DNA of 22,877 bases from Chara braunii (taxonomy: Eukaryota; Streptophyta; Charophyceae; Charales; Characeae), in NCBI GenBank assembly GCA_003427395.1, contig BFEA01000011.1, positions 2,531,923 through 2,554,799 of the forward strand. Direction: 5' to 3'. The position numbers were made by a program, and so were the translations under genes. The notes under the pieces were generated by a model. It saw only the letters and a program-made list of their open reading frames with translations. It did not search any database and had not been told where the DNA came from. Numbering within the stretch: position 1 is the first letter of the stretch; every line of letters begins with the position of its first letter. Below are positions 1-8,251 of this stretch, piece by piece.

Positions 1-1135
1 CCCCCTCCCCCCACCCCCACCCCCCAACCACCCGCCCAACACACGTCTTTCCCAAGTTTCTCTGCGGATTTGGGCTCCTCTCAGCGAGCACAGTCCAGAC
101 CCATCTTCAAAAAAAATAATAAAAAACTTCTTGGACGTTTTTTTGGCTCGTCTGGTTTTGCCGGACGGAACCCCCCCGGTCCATCTGGACCGGGCGTCGG
201 CCTAACCCAGGTTTTCAGCTGTTTTGAACATAGTGCGAGGATTCGGGTCCCCGGCAGGCCTAAGGGGCCCCTGTTGCATCTGTGCCCGCCCTAAGTGAAG
301 GCGGGCCTAACTAATCACGAGAGGCCCTCAGCTGTCAATTTCGTATTTGGGGTCCAGACAGTTGTGATGCACCAGTTGGTTGAAGGGAAATACAGGCCGA
401 GCAACAAAGACATTCCACGGTTTTCTGGGCCTTTCCAAGAATGCAGGCCCTGGGCGAGAATGGCAGCCTCATACACTGACAGTTGGGAGGCCCAACCGAA
501 AGAGGCCCAATAGCTGCAACACAAGCGCAGCATCCTGGGGCCTACCGGGAGCTTCTGGGCCCAGGCCCAGTCCAGCCAAGCTGCGAAGGCAGGCAGGCTC
601 ATTCCATATAGGAAAGATCTCGCCACCGGCAGCCTCATTCAGGCACTCGCATGCTAGCGGCAGCGCTGCTGGAGCGGACGCTCACAGGCTGCTGCTGGCG
701 CTGAGAGGCGAGGTGCTAGCGCGTGCGGTCGTGCAGGGAGCAGGGCGCTGCTGAGGGCAGCACCATAGCCCAGCCTCCATAGCTGGTTGGGCTTGGACTC
801 AGTGAGGCGCAGGGGTGGTCTTCGGGTGTACAGAGGGAAGACGTGGGTGTAAGACGAGGGAGAGAGAGAAGGATGATGATGTGAGGGCACATACCTGGTA
901 TTAGCAATGGTCTGCTACGGGCGACATCTTCAAGTACTTCGTTGCAGCAGAGCTTACATCTTTACTCATTTTCCTGCAAGGGAGAGGGTGGCAAATGCCA
1001 CCGGTTTGGTTTCCTGTCTTTGTAAGTGTCACATACAAGGTATAAGAATCGATAGCTCCTTCCGAGCATAAGCGACTGGTCAGGGTGTCATTGTGTGACC
1101 AGGATTGTGTCATGGTCCTGATTTCAAGATTCAAA
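1..1135 (+). mobile_element. LTR-like promoter block D (partial, left end outside window)
   Basis: This is GC-rich, non-coding DNA full of short GGCC/GGGCC-type palindromes, the same texture as the upstream part of the well-delimited LTR at 14444-15750. A TATA-like CATATAGG lies at 605-612. About 285 bp downstream, after a purine-rich GAGGGAGAGAGAGAAGG stretch, comes ACATACCTGG (889-898), a weaker form of the U1-like motif found in the other LTRs. The order (palindromic U3-like part, TATA, purine-rich stretch, TACCTG motif) matches the LTRs at 9452-10395 and 14444-15750, but here it reads on the + strand. No terminal TG...CA pair or target duplication can be fixed, because the left end is off the window. 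Open frames here are short and overlapping and look fortuitous. The LTR identity is inferred from architecture. Confidence 0.45.
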
Positions 1136-1479
1136 GCGAAGTCTGGAACCAGGGCTAAGTAAGTTTGCTACTGCACAGCTATTTTTCTCGATTTATGCAT
1201 TGCATCTTCTTCTTGTTTTCTAGACTTGTAAGAGCGCACCAAAACACAGACTGAGAACGCTGCTGATTTCTGAGTTCTGCCACTGGAATGGATGCCTTGC
1301 TGAGATTCCCGCATACTGCTGAGTTTTCTAAGTCTGTGTGTGTGCGTGCTTGATGGTCTGTGTGCCTGTCTGAGTGCTGGACGGCCTGAGTGTGTGACCC
1401 CCAGGGGTACTTGCTTGCTTGAAGGCCCGTAGGGCTGGTACTTACCTGTGGCCATGACATTGAGGGCTGCAGCGGGGGA
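1136..1479. other. Non-coding spacer between LTR-like blocks, with a further TACTTACCTG motif
   Basis: No gene is supported here. The stretch has short TG/GT-rich runs (about 1334-1400) and, at 1438-1448, GTACTTACCTG. That is the U1-like motif with one base changed at its 5' end, on the same strand as blocks C and D. It may be the U5-like tail of block D or part of a third LTR-like copy; the sequence does not decide. Confidence 0.4.
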
Positions 1480-2330
1480 AAACACTCGAGTGGCGGGGCA
1501 CGGGGCCCGCGACACTTAGGGCAGCGGGAAAACACTCAAGTAGCAGGTAGGCCGGTACCACACCAAGTAGCAGTGGATGTGCCGGGTACTTGAGGCCGAG
1601 CAGAAGAAGACAAAGTTGGCATTTTTAGAGGCCCGGTAGCCTTAGGCTACGTCTAGGCGGGTACCAGTCCGACCAGTCTGAGTCTAGGGCCTGTACGGGC
1701 AATATCAGAGTCTGCAATGATGTTTCCCTCCGAAAGGGAGGAGGTACCGGTTGCTTGGGAGGCCGAGCGGCCTGGAAGTCACCGCCCAAGAGGCAAGTAG
1801 GCCGCTATATCTTCGGGCTGAGCCAAGAGCTCAGCATCATTCTTTGGTGTGCAAGTTTGGTGACACACTGCTTGGAGCGTTGGCTGGAGCAGCGCTGGAC
1901 ACTTTGGCGCTGCTGGCAGGAAGGAGACCGGGAGCTTCCACCTCGGCTTTGGTGGAGCTCTACCGGTAGTAGGAGGAGGAAGAAGAGGACTGGGGGAGGA
2001 GATTGGCGAGGTACCTACCTGGCTATGGTGGACACCATCTTCATCATCTTGATAGGCGCTGCATCTGGAAGGCCCCAGTTGGGGTAGTGCCGCACCAAGG
2101 GAGCTCGAGGAAGAGTCAGGCATGGCAGCTTGATGAGCAGCGACATAGCTGCTTTGGGTTGTCCTTTGGACAGGAGGGCAGCGACATAGCTGCTTTATGT
2201 TGTCCTTTGGACAGGAGGGCCGAGCCCTTAGTAGTCCGCCATAGCCTTGCCCTACACGAAGAGCAAGAGGGAAGGATGGCCATGGCTATGGTGTACCTCA
2301 TGTTGAGCCTGGAGTAGAAGAGGGATTCGG
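1480..2330 (+). mobile_element. LTR-like promoter block C
   Basis: A second + strand block has the same arrangement as block D: a GC-rich upstream part, a TATA-like CTATAT at 1805-1810, then about 200 bp later a GGAGGAGATTGGCGAGG stretch followed by TACCTACCTGG (2012-2022). The purine-rich stretch can be aligned by eye with the minus strand of the LTR at 14444-15750 (GGGAGATTGGGCGGAGG before its TACTTACCTG). A short direct repeat, GCAGCGGG(GG)AAAACACTC, occurs near 1469 and 1521. Exact termini are not identified. The end near 2330 is where the GC-rich texture changes to AT-rich DNA, so it is approximate. Confidence 0.4.
2137..2218. repeat. 41-bp tandem repeat, two copies
   Basis: Two adjacent units start at 2137 and 2178 with GCAGCGACATAGCTGCTT and end with TTGTCCTTTGGACAGGAGG. 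They differ at only about two positions, so the duplication is recent. Each unit contains the small palindrome GTCCTTTGGAC. Confidence 0.88.
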
Positions 2331-2460
2331 ACATTGATTCTGGTTCAGCCATTCAACATTATTATTGTTATTTCTTGTTTGAATAAGAGGATAGGAGATA
2401 AGGAGGAGGAGAGCGATTGCAAAGAAGGAGAGCATTATCATTGGTCTATGCTGATGTACA

Positions 2461-2507
2461 TCTTCTTCTTCTTCTTCTTCTTCTTCTTCTTCTTCTTCTT
2501 CTTCTTT
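2461..2507. repeat. (TTC)n microsatellite
   Basis: About 15 uninterrupted TTC/GAA units. Poly-Phe or poly-Glu open frames running through it are artefacts of the repeat. Confidence 0.97.
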
Positions 2508-3094
2508 CCCTCTCTCTCCTCTGAAGTTCATTCATTTCTTTTTGCAACTGGACGGCATTGTACTTTCTGTTGAATTTGTACTTTGAAATTGACCAGGATC
2601 ATAACAGACTTCTTACTTCACCATTCTCTTGTCCCTTTATTTTGTGCTACATATATGCACTTCAAATTTGAGTTTGTGACATAAATTGAAGCAGGATCAC
2701 AGCAACTGCATACACTCACATAACCCCTTTGCCGATGTTCATGACACTATAACCACAGCACACACCAACAGTGACGATCAAGGACCATCATTGGACATAC
2801 CTCTACTCTCAAAAAGGGCTCTCTCAACAGAGAAAGAGTTATTCATTGTGAACTGGATGGGGAACTTCTGGTACGACATATGCAATCGCAGCATCCAGAA
2901 GAGTCCCATGTGGAGCACATGACAATCTACTGCAAGATTCTCCTCACCGCACTTTCTCGATCTAAATTCTTCTGAGTTGGAAGGATTCGAAATCTCAAAT
3001 GCTTTCAGAGCCACTTTGTCATAAAGGCGATTACAATATTTTCAAATACGGAGGTGGAGGGAAGACAATTAGAAGAGCAGCTCAAGATACCGAC
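2508..3094. other. AT-rich non-coding stretch, probable intron of the TBC gene
   Basis: No recognised domain or RNA is seen on either strand. It lies immediately 3' (minus strand) of the TBC exon, so the simplest reading is intron sequence downstream of that exon's donor site. The expected next coding segment of plant TBC proteins was not found here. Confidence 0.5.
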
Positions 3095-3281
3095 CTGCTC
3101 ATCCATGATCTTACGCCGATGACGCTTCAGAATTGCTACACAAACATAAAGGTGAAAGTGATCGGAGATGTGGCGGCTCCACAAGACTTCCCACAGACGC
3201 AAAACATCGTCATACTCAAACTCCCTGCCACATTGTTGAAATATTTGAAGGAATAAAAAGCCACACATGTCACAACAATTC
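3095..3281 (-). CDS. Exon of a TBC-domain Rab-GTPase-activating protein (partial gene)
   Basis: The minus strand encodes part of a TBC domain, including REFEYDDVLRLWEVLW and HFHLYVCVAILKRHRRKIM. These match the later TBC-domain helices of plant Gyp7/TBC1D15-like proteins, which accelerate GTP hydrolysis on Rab GTPases in membrane traffic. The catalytic Arg and Gln fingers lie in earlier exons and are not in view. Proposed borders: acceptor TTTCCGCAG before 3281, and donor CAG|GTCGGT after 3095, just past the Ile-Met-Asp-Glu-Gln codons. Beyond the donor the similarity stops at once, as expected for an intron. The exon is 187 bp, entering in phase 2 and leaving in phase 0. No frame break lies inside it. 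The neighbouring exons are not found in this window, so it could be an exon of a live gene with very long, transposon-filled introns, or an isolated fragment. Confidence 0.78.
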
Positions 3282-3298
3282 CTGCGGAAACCCGTCTT

Positions 3299-3306
3299 CA
3301 TCATAA

Positions 3307-3309
<3 letters not shown>
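3299..3309. repeat. Target-site duplication of the 985-bp retroelement (left copy)
   Basis: CATCATAACAA stands directly before the poly(T) tract and recurs exactly at 4295-4305, bounding the element between. Confidence 0.85.
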
Positions 3310-3363
<54 letters not shown>

Positions 3364-3385
3364 CAAACAGGACCTTACAATCCTG

Positions 3386-3408
3386 GCTCCTTTTCCATTC
3401 TGGGGAGC
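3386..3408 (-). repeat. Conserved 3'-tail hairpin, copy 1
   Basis: Plus-strand GCTCC (3386-3390) can pair with GGAGC (3404-3408) around a loop containing CATTCTGG. It is followed by the shared block CAGTCCGGTTCCTATTCC. It sits just upstream of the poly(A) tail in element orientation. Confidence 0.7.
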
Positions 3409-3721
3409 GTCAGTCCGGTTCCTATTCCACCGCCAAGTCTGAATAACATTACAACAGTAACGCACTCACACTTCCTTCCGTCTGGCCGAAGGACCCCTGA
3501 ACAGCATTGATTACTCCAACGTAGTGGAGGATTGACTGTCAGCTTGCCCTGCTTTTGTCTTTCCTCTCAGGTCTGTTAGCTAACCTGCCAGATCTATCGT
3601 GAAAAACTAGAAAGAGCTAAGTGGCTACTCAAGCTGACTCTTGTGACCCCTCCTTGAAAACCTGTCCGTATGTCTCAAAACCGTCTTGTCTCTCCTTAAA
3701 TCTGTTTACAAAACGGTCCCA

Positions 3722-3739
3722 AAACCCTAAACCCTAAAC
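3722..3739 (-). repeat. Interstitial plant-type telomere-like repeat in element 1
   Basis: AAACCCTAAACCCTAAAC, about 2.5 units of the CCCTAAA/TTTAGGG plant telomere repeat. It lies about 360 bp from the poly(A) tail of the element, the same relative place as the motif at 5104-5118 in element 2. Confidence 0.85.
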
Positions 3740-4305
3740 TCTCCTTTTGAAGTTTTGCAAGGAATCCCCCGGACCATCTTAACTCATCAGCTCATAAGGC
3801 CTGCAGTGGGACTTATTCATTTTGTAACTGGAGCACTTGTCTTTTTCACCCCATATCAGAATTTAGCCAGTCTTTCCATCGTGTATGGAAGTCAGTCAGC
3901 ATTGCAGCCTTGCCTCCTGCCATCCATTCTGTGAAGAAATTTTCGTTTAATTCTCCTCTAATATTCTTCATTGTCCGGCTTGGACTTTCTCGTTTTGTAT
4001 CATATACCCAGGATCTCTGCTTGACTCAAAGATCTTGCCTCCTCCGTACCTTCTCCCTTGGGGGTGCACGGTCTTCAAAAGTTCTGCAGCTCGTTTCCTT
4101 CCAGATGGACCACAGTCATACCTTTCGCTTTTTGCCTTCCTGGGGTCCCGTGTTCTTCCTCTTCCGTGCGCCTTCCACTGCCATCTGAAACTGTACTGGG
4201 CTGTTAGACGAGGGGGGAAATTGGTGGAGGTATAACGGGGGAAGGAAAGAAGATGTGATAGGATGGAGAGGGTCTGGGGGGGTGGGTGTCTTGGCATCAT
4301 AACAA

Positions 4306-4731
4306 CTTCTAATCAACTAGGGACCTAGGGTATTAAATATCATGGCTCCGCCTCTGCTCAGTGGAAACAATGACCGTCAAATTGTTCATTGTCATACAGA
4401 TGTTATTTCTGGCTATTGACACTCGCAACGAGCGAGATTCTCAATGCTCACCGTCGAAACACTTCACAAGCATACACTAGACACAAGACTCAGATAGCAA
4501 GATGGAGGCGACTGTGGAGAGAAGAGGGCGACGAAGGAAGGGGGAGGAATAATAATTGCATTAATAATCAATGATTACAATGTCCACCTTCTCACTCTTT
4601 AGCAACGTGTCCTTCTCCTACCTCCCTCTTCTCTCGCCCCCAGGTCTCTCCTCGACCAATGCCCAACACTGATTCTGTCTCGCCACTCACATCACAATGC
4701 CGCTCTCTCTTTCTCCAAGCAATCTCCTCTG
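4306..4731. other. Spacer between two retroelements; no gene recognised
   Basis: This appears to be pre-insertion DNA, since it abuts target duplications on both sides. On the minus strand a polypyrimidine run and CTCTTCTCTCCACAG near 4510-4530 look like a strong splice acceptor, but no TBC-like coding follows it. On the plus strand a short frame runs to 4746 and would continue past element 2 (see rejected items). Confidence 0.5.
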
Positions 4732-4764
4732 CCGCATGGCCTTCTCTTTTTTTTTTTAGGTTCT

Positions 4765-4786
4765 CGCTCCTACCATTCTGGGAGCG
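4765..4786 (-). repeat. Conserved 3'-tail hairpin, copy 2
   Basis: CGCTCC (4765-4770) pairs with GGAGCG (4781-4786), a perfect 6-bp stem with loop TACCATTCTG. It is followed by ACAGTCCGGTTCCTATTCC. Confidence 0.72.
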
Positions 4787-5103
4787 ACAGTCCGGTTCCT
4801 ATTCCCCCGGCAAGTCAATATGGAATACATACAAGACTCACGCACGCTCCTCCCCATTATGGCTGAGAGGCCCGAGTGGGCAGCATTGATTACTTCCCTG
4901 AGGAAGGATGTACCACCTCTCACCCCTGCCTAATCTAGCCTGTACTAACTCTGCCTGCCAATCTGTCTGATCCCAGATCTGCTCCTCTCAGCTATGAAGC
5001 TGTCGGTTAGCTATGATTATGCAAGAGCATTCTGGAACACTTATGCGCCTTTTGAAGCCTCTATAACTCTATAACAGCATTTGCCTTGTTTCCGTCTAAG
5101 CCG

Positions 5104-5118
5104 TAAACCCTAAACCCT
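5104..5118 (-). repeat. Interstitial plant-type telomere-like repeat in element 2
   Basis: TAAACCCTAAACCCT, two units of the plant telomere heptamer, about 350 bp from the element's poly(A) tail, like the motif at 3722-3739. Confidence 0.8.
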
Positions 5119-5175
5119 CGGTCTTAATGCTGTCCTGATTTATCTGTTCCAAGACGTCCACCGCATGGCCTTCTC

Positions 5176-5539
5176 AATGCATGTGCCAGCTCAAACAAGC
5201 CTGGAAACGACAATGTAGCACACCTTCAGCAGGAGAGAAGTAATCGCCATGAGGAGCATCAGTCAGCCAGAAGACACCAGGTAAGCCAACCTTTCTCTCA
5301 CAACAGCCTGATCTCACCTTCAACTCTCTATCGTCACACTCTCTCCTACAGCTATCAGGCAGCACCTACCCTACACTACAGGCAGCGGCCCCTTGGCTGT
5401 GGCTGCCTCTCCTGTTTTTTTGTTTTCTTTTTAAGTTTACGAGCCTCTGCTCGCGACAGACTCCTTTCTGTCCTGAACTTTCTTTGTAGCCTCTGTCCAT
5501 CTACCTGTTTCTGTCCTACCATTCTGCTTTCACTACCTG
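5176..5539. other. Non-coding spacer upstream of the U6 insertion
   Basis: No gene is recognised. CAGGTAAGCC (about 5278-5287) and CTCCTACAG (about 5343-5351) on the + strand resemble a donor and acceptor about 70 bp apart, but the flanking sequence encodes nothing recognisable. A T-rich tract (5415-5433) followed by GAGCCTCTGCTCGCGACAG may be a decayed fourth copy of the 3'-tail hairpin. Confidence 0.4.
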
Positions 5540-5555
5540 CCTAAGCCCTATTTCT
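5540..5555. repeat. Target-site duplication of the U6 insertion (left copy)
   Basis: CCTAAGCCCTATTTCT, repeated exactly at 5674-5689 on the other side of the U6 sequence and its A tail. Confidence 0.92.
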
Positions 5556-5572
5556 TCTTCTTTTTTTTTTTT

Positions 5573-5621
5573 AAATTTGGACCATTTCTCGATTTATGCG
5601 TGTCATCCTTGCGCAGGGGCC

Positions 5622-5653
<32 letters not shown>

Positions 5654-5671
5654 ACGGATGTCCCAAAGGAC
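5573..5671 (-). pseudogene. U6: U6 snRNA retropseudogene (near full length, A-tailed, with TSD)
   Basis: Read on the minus strand this is a U6 small nuclear RNA sequence. It starts with the GTCC-TTTG-GGAC 5' stem-loop, then carries the invariant ACAGAGA box (ACAGAGAAGATTAGCATGG), the AGC catalytic triad region, and the 3' part GACACGCATAAATCGAG ending in GGTCCAAATTT. Intact U6 pairs with U4 and U2 and with the 5' splice site in the spliceosome. This copy is a retro-insertion: after AAATTT comes an A-rich tail (plus-strand T at 5561-5572) instead of the oligo-U end of a U6 gene, and a perfect 16-bp duplication brackets the whole unit. No plant upstream sequence element is seen in front. The body looks little diverged, which suggests fairly recent insertion. 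The likely driver is a LINE reverse transcriptase. Confidence 0.92.
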
Positions 5672-5673
5672 AA

Positions 5674-5689
5674 CCTAAGCCCTATTTCT
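5674..5689. repeat. Target-site duplication of the U6 insertion (right copy)
   Basis: Exact copy of 5540-5555; it begins two bases beyond the 5' end of the U6 sequence. Confidence 0.92.
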
Positions 5690-5806
5690 ATAATCCCTTA
5701 TTTCCACTATTCCTGTTTAAATAAACCCCTCCTCACTCGTTCTTCTTCATTTCCTGCTTAAATAACCCCCCCATATATATATATATTTTTTTGGAAACCA
5801 ACACAG

Positions 5807-5827
5807 GCCCCTTCTATTCTGGGGGGC
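5807..5827 (-). repeat. Conserved 3'-tail hairpin, copy 3 (probable LINE A 3' end)
   Basis: GCCCC (5807-5811) pairs with GGGGC (5823-5827) around TTCTATTCTGG, followed by AACAGTCCGGTTGCTTATCCCCGGCAAG. Relative to copies 1 and 2 the middle stem pair is C-G instead of T-A, a compensatory change. A short T run (5785-5792) lies next to it. Confidence 0.65.
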
Positions 5828-5879
5828 AACAGTCCGGTTGCTTATCCCCGGCAAGCGTGTTTGTACAAAAACAATGGGA

Positions 5880-6634
5880 GAAAAAGACAGAAAAAGAGGG
5901 CAGCCTAACCCTTGTGGCACTAGTCGCCTAAGCAAGGGGGGGCTGCACCGCACTCCCCCAACCAAGCATTGCCCTCCCCCAGTGGGCTACCCTATTGGCC
6001 GGGAGGCTTACTAGCAGCACCCAGCCACGCAGTAGGGTAGTTCACCGCTGGGCAGGACCCGCGGGGGTGGAGGTGGCGGGGGAGGTCCGGGGTAGTCCCT
6101 GAGGCCTGCTTGTCCAATCATCATCTATTTCCTGCCACTCCAGAGCCTACCTAGCTTTATCGCTACTTCAAAGCTTACACGGTTTCTGTTTCAACCGCCA
6201 TGTATCTATCTATACCCACCCTCAAAGTCAAATTTCGTATTCTGCCTTCCACCATTAATTGCCCCAGCATTTGTATGCCTATCTATATCATCCATCAGAA
6301 TCACATTGTACATCTGCCATTGATGGCCCCAACATTTCCTATTCCTTTCCCCTATATACCTATCTATAACATCCATCAAAATTACATTGCGCATCTCCCA
6401 TCTACTATTTGATAACCCCAACATTTTCCTGTTTCTTCCTCACAAGGCCGTCCATCCTCCCTACCTACTTTTCCCGCCCCTTACCTATCTAATCACCCAC
6501 CTTTTGTACCTACCTATCTGTTCTACATCTACCACTCACCAAATCTTTGCTACTATTCCCATCCCGCTTTTCCCATTATCCTTCCTATGTTACAGACCGG
6601 TTGCTCTCATAATCCTCTATACCCCTCTGTCTAC
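5880..6634 (-). other. Long structured 3' region of LINE A, no gene
   Basis: Between the ORF2 stop and the putative tail lie about 750 bp without coding signal. Features: a hairpin with GCAGCC (5900-5905)/GGCTGC (5941-5946) and CCCTTG/CAAGGG inside it; a nested pair CCCAG...CTGGG (5978-5982/6048-6052) enclosing CTACCCT...AGGGTAG (5987-5993/6034-6040); a G-rich run near 6060-6095; and a degenerate tandem repeat (6200-6425). I read this as 3'-untranslated sequence. It could also hide a separate insertion. Confidence 0.5.
6200..6425. repeat. Degenerate tandem repeat, three units of about 75-90 bp
   Basis: Units begin near 6199, 6275 and 6356 with AT(G/A)(T/C)CTATCTATA, and each ends around GCCCCA(G/A)CATTT or ACCCCAACATTT. 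The two right-hand units share CATCCATCA(G/A)AAT(C/T)ACATTG. The units have drifted considerably. Confidence 0.7.
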
Positions 6635-8251
6635 TCATCCTCCTCTTCCCCCTCTCCACCCATCCTTGGCCCTTGTTGCCTCAGTGCAGGGCCCAGCTGC
6701 ATTGACCCGTCTGAGGGTGTCGGGTGAGCAGCTGCGGGTAAGGTGCCCATCGTGCCCAAAAACATTCCTCCTGCCTTCCTTTGCACGTGCTTCGGTACCA
6801 GTCCGCCGAAAGGGCAACTCTGATGTTCTCCATTGCCCTTCCTTGGTAGGCCCGCAGTGGCCGCGCAGCTCCCTGCTCCTCAAAGTCCACAAAACCCACA
6901 GCACTGCCACCCTAATGATCTCTAGAGCCATCTGGTCCCGCGGTTGTGACCTGTCCACCTTCATCAGGGCCCCAAGAAGGATTATTGCATCATCCGCCTT
7001 TGTAACTCCCAAGGGGGTTTTGTCCGCCATCTCCTGTGCCCACCACTCCCAAAAGGCTCGGACCAACGGGCATCTCACAAAGAGATGTGGGATGGTCTCC
7101 ACCTGGCCACACCCTGCTGAACATTGTTGATCCTTGTGTTGGCTTCTTGCTGCCAGCCATTGTGCTGTAGGAATTGCGAGGTGGTACAGCTGCCACAACA
7201 GGCCCGCCTGTTTTTGGTCTGGCAGCGCAACAAGGGTGGCATTTCGCTCGTTCCATCTACGCTGAGTCCAACCGTTGACATACACATCTGGAAGCCAGTC
7301 CCTCTTGGCCAAGCGGTTTTTCAATTCTCCACATATGTCCACCGGGTCCAATAGAGAGTAATAGATGTTCTTCGTAGCGAGATACTGGAGCTGCACCGCG
7401 TTTCTCTGCATCCTACAGGCCGACCATTGCCACTTCCCTGGATCCCACTGCAAGTCCCGCTTTCGCACGGCAACCCAAAATGGCAAGTATTGCCCTTTCG
7501 TATCCGGGCCTCCTTCACACACCGCCACCGTCTGTATCTTACTTCTTTCCACCATCTTCTGGGGGGGGGGCTTCTTGTGCAGCACACTGCCAGCGGGGCT
7601 CCCCCAGTCCATCGTACCCGGAGGACACCTGCCAGGTGGTCACTTCAAGCTTGTCATCCGGCAGCATCTGCTCGACCCAATAAACTTTATCCGGTCTTAA
7701 AGTCCCTTTTATCGTCACCCATTCCCCCGGAGATATGTCATCTCTTCTTAACATCTCTATCCACTGGGGGGGAATGACGTCTCTCAGTTCTCCAAGCCTT
7801 TGCCTCTTCCGCATCCGTCCCTGTAGCAATTCCAACACCTCATCTTCAGAGCGCCAATCCCTGCGGTCCTCGTCCCATAGATGCCCGACTTTGTAGATTT
7901 CCCGTTCCGCCCATTTCCACCCAAATTTGCTCCTTGTGCACCATGCCACTGAAAGGGGCTTGCCGGCTTCGTCGCAGATGAATCTGTTGTCAAACAACAG
8001 TTGATTATATACTGCATCTGCTGTCCCCGGTAGACGACATCTTAACCTCGTCTTCTTCCACAATGCCAGCTTAGTGGACCATACCGCGTCCCTGCGGATG
8101 CTTTGCGGCTAAGAAGGCACAGATCTACCAGCTCCCTGGGAACTTGAAGTGCATATGCCAGGTGGGTCCTAGTGAGTTCTTGCCAGGGCCTCCCTACCGT
8201 GGCCAACAGATGCCAGATCAATTGACACAACTGCAACGCTATTATCTGCAA
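6635..8251 (-). pseudogene. LINE A ORF2, C-terminal region with zf-RVT domain (frameshifted)
   Basis: The region downstream of the reverse transcriptase shows WDEDRRDW-type linker sequence and then a zf-RVT domain. Its metal-binding-like pattern C-x3-C-x7-H-x4-C (CSAGCGQVETIPHLFVRC, about 7070-7123) is followed by the FWEWW aromatic cluster. Such domains end most plant LINE ORF2 proteins and probably bind nucleic acid. The frame changes near 8050 and returns near the run of ten G at 7561-7570, so two compensating shifts separate three open segments. An in-frame TGA at 8252-8254 separates it from the RT. The last 90 residues after the zf-RVT are basic and low-complexity. The ORF stop is at 6635. 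Confidence 0.85.

Larger units (their letters stand above)
3310..4294 (-). mobile_element. Poly(A)-tailed retroelement copy 1 (SINE-like or 5'-truncated LINE-like)
   Basis: On the minus strand this is a 985-bp insertion ending in 54 consecutive A residues (plus-strand T at 3310-3363), bounded by an 11-bp direct repeat at 3299-3309 and 4295-4305. Tail plus duplication is the signature of LINE-type target-primed reverse transcription. Its last 70 bp before the tail (about 3380-3440) are shared with the element at 4747-5160 and with a third copy at 5785-5850. It also shares an internal plant-type telomere-like motif with the second element. The 5' part (minus strand, about 3968-4294) has short basic-rich open frames (KRKNTGPQEGKKRKV) but no domain I recognise. 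It could be a non-autonomous element using a LINE 3' tail, or a truncated LINE. Confidence 0.8.
4747..5160 (-). mobile_element. Poly(A)-tailed retroelement copy 2 (414 bp)
   Basis: On the minus strand it ends in an 11-nt A tail (plus-strand T at 4747-4757). The exact 15-bp direct repeat CCGCATGGCCTTCTC flanks it at 4732-4746 and 5161-5175. It shares with element 1 the hairpin and CAGTCCGGTTCCTATTCC block (4765-4810) next to the tail, and a telomere-like motif (5104-5118) near its 5' end. It appears shortened at its 5' end relative to element 1. Sequence between these landmarks is only loosely alike, so the two belong to one old or fast-diverging family. No coding potential is seen. Confidence 0.85.

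Noticed and set aside
1186-1199. TTCTCGATTTATGC, 14 nt identical to the U6 3' region
   Set aside because: The match ends abruptly on both sides and lacks tail or TSD; too short to claim a U6 fragment.
2778-3014. Minus-strand 78-codon frame just downstream of the TBC exon as the next exon
   Set aside because: Its sequence does not resemble the expected continuation of plant TBC proteins (an Asn-Glu-Leu-Ser type motif is absent).
4659-5235. Plus-strand frame before element 2 that would continue about 25 codons after its TSD
   Set aside because: No recognisable protein and a short total length; an open frame of this size is expected by chance.
5278-5351. CAGGTAAGCC ... CTCCTACAG as a short plus-strand intron
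   Set aside because: The flanks encode nothing recognisable; splice-like words of this quality occur often.
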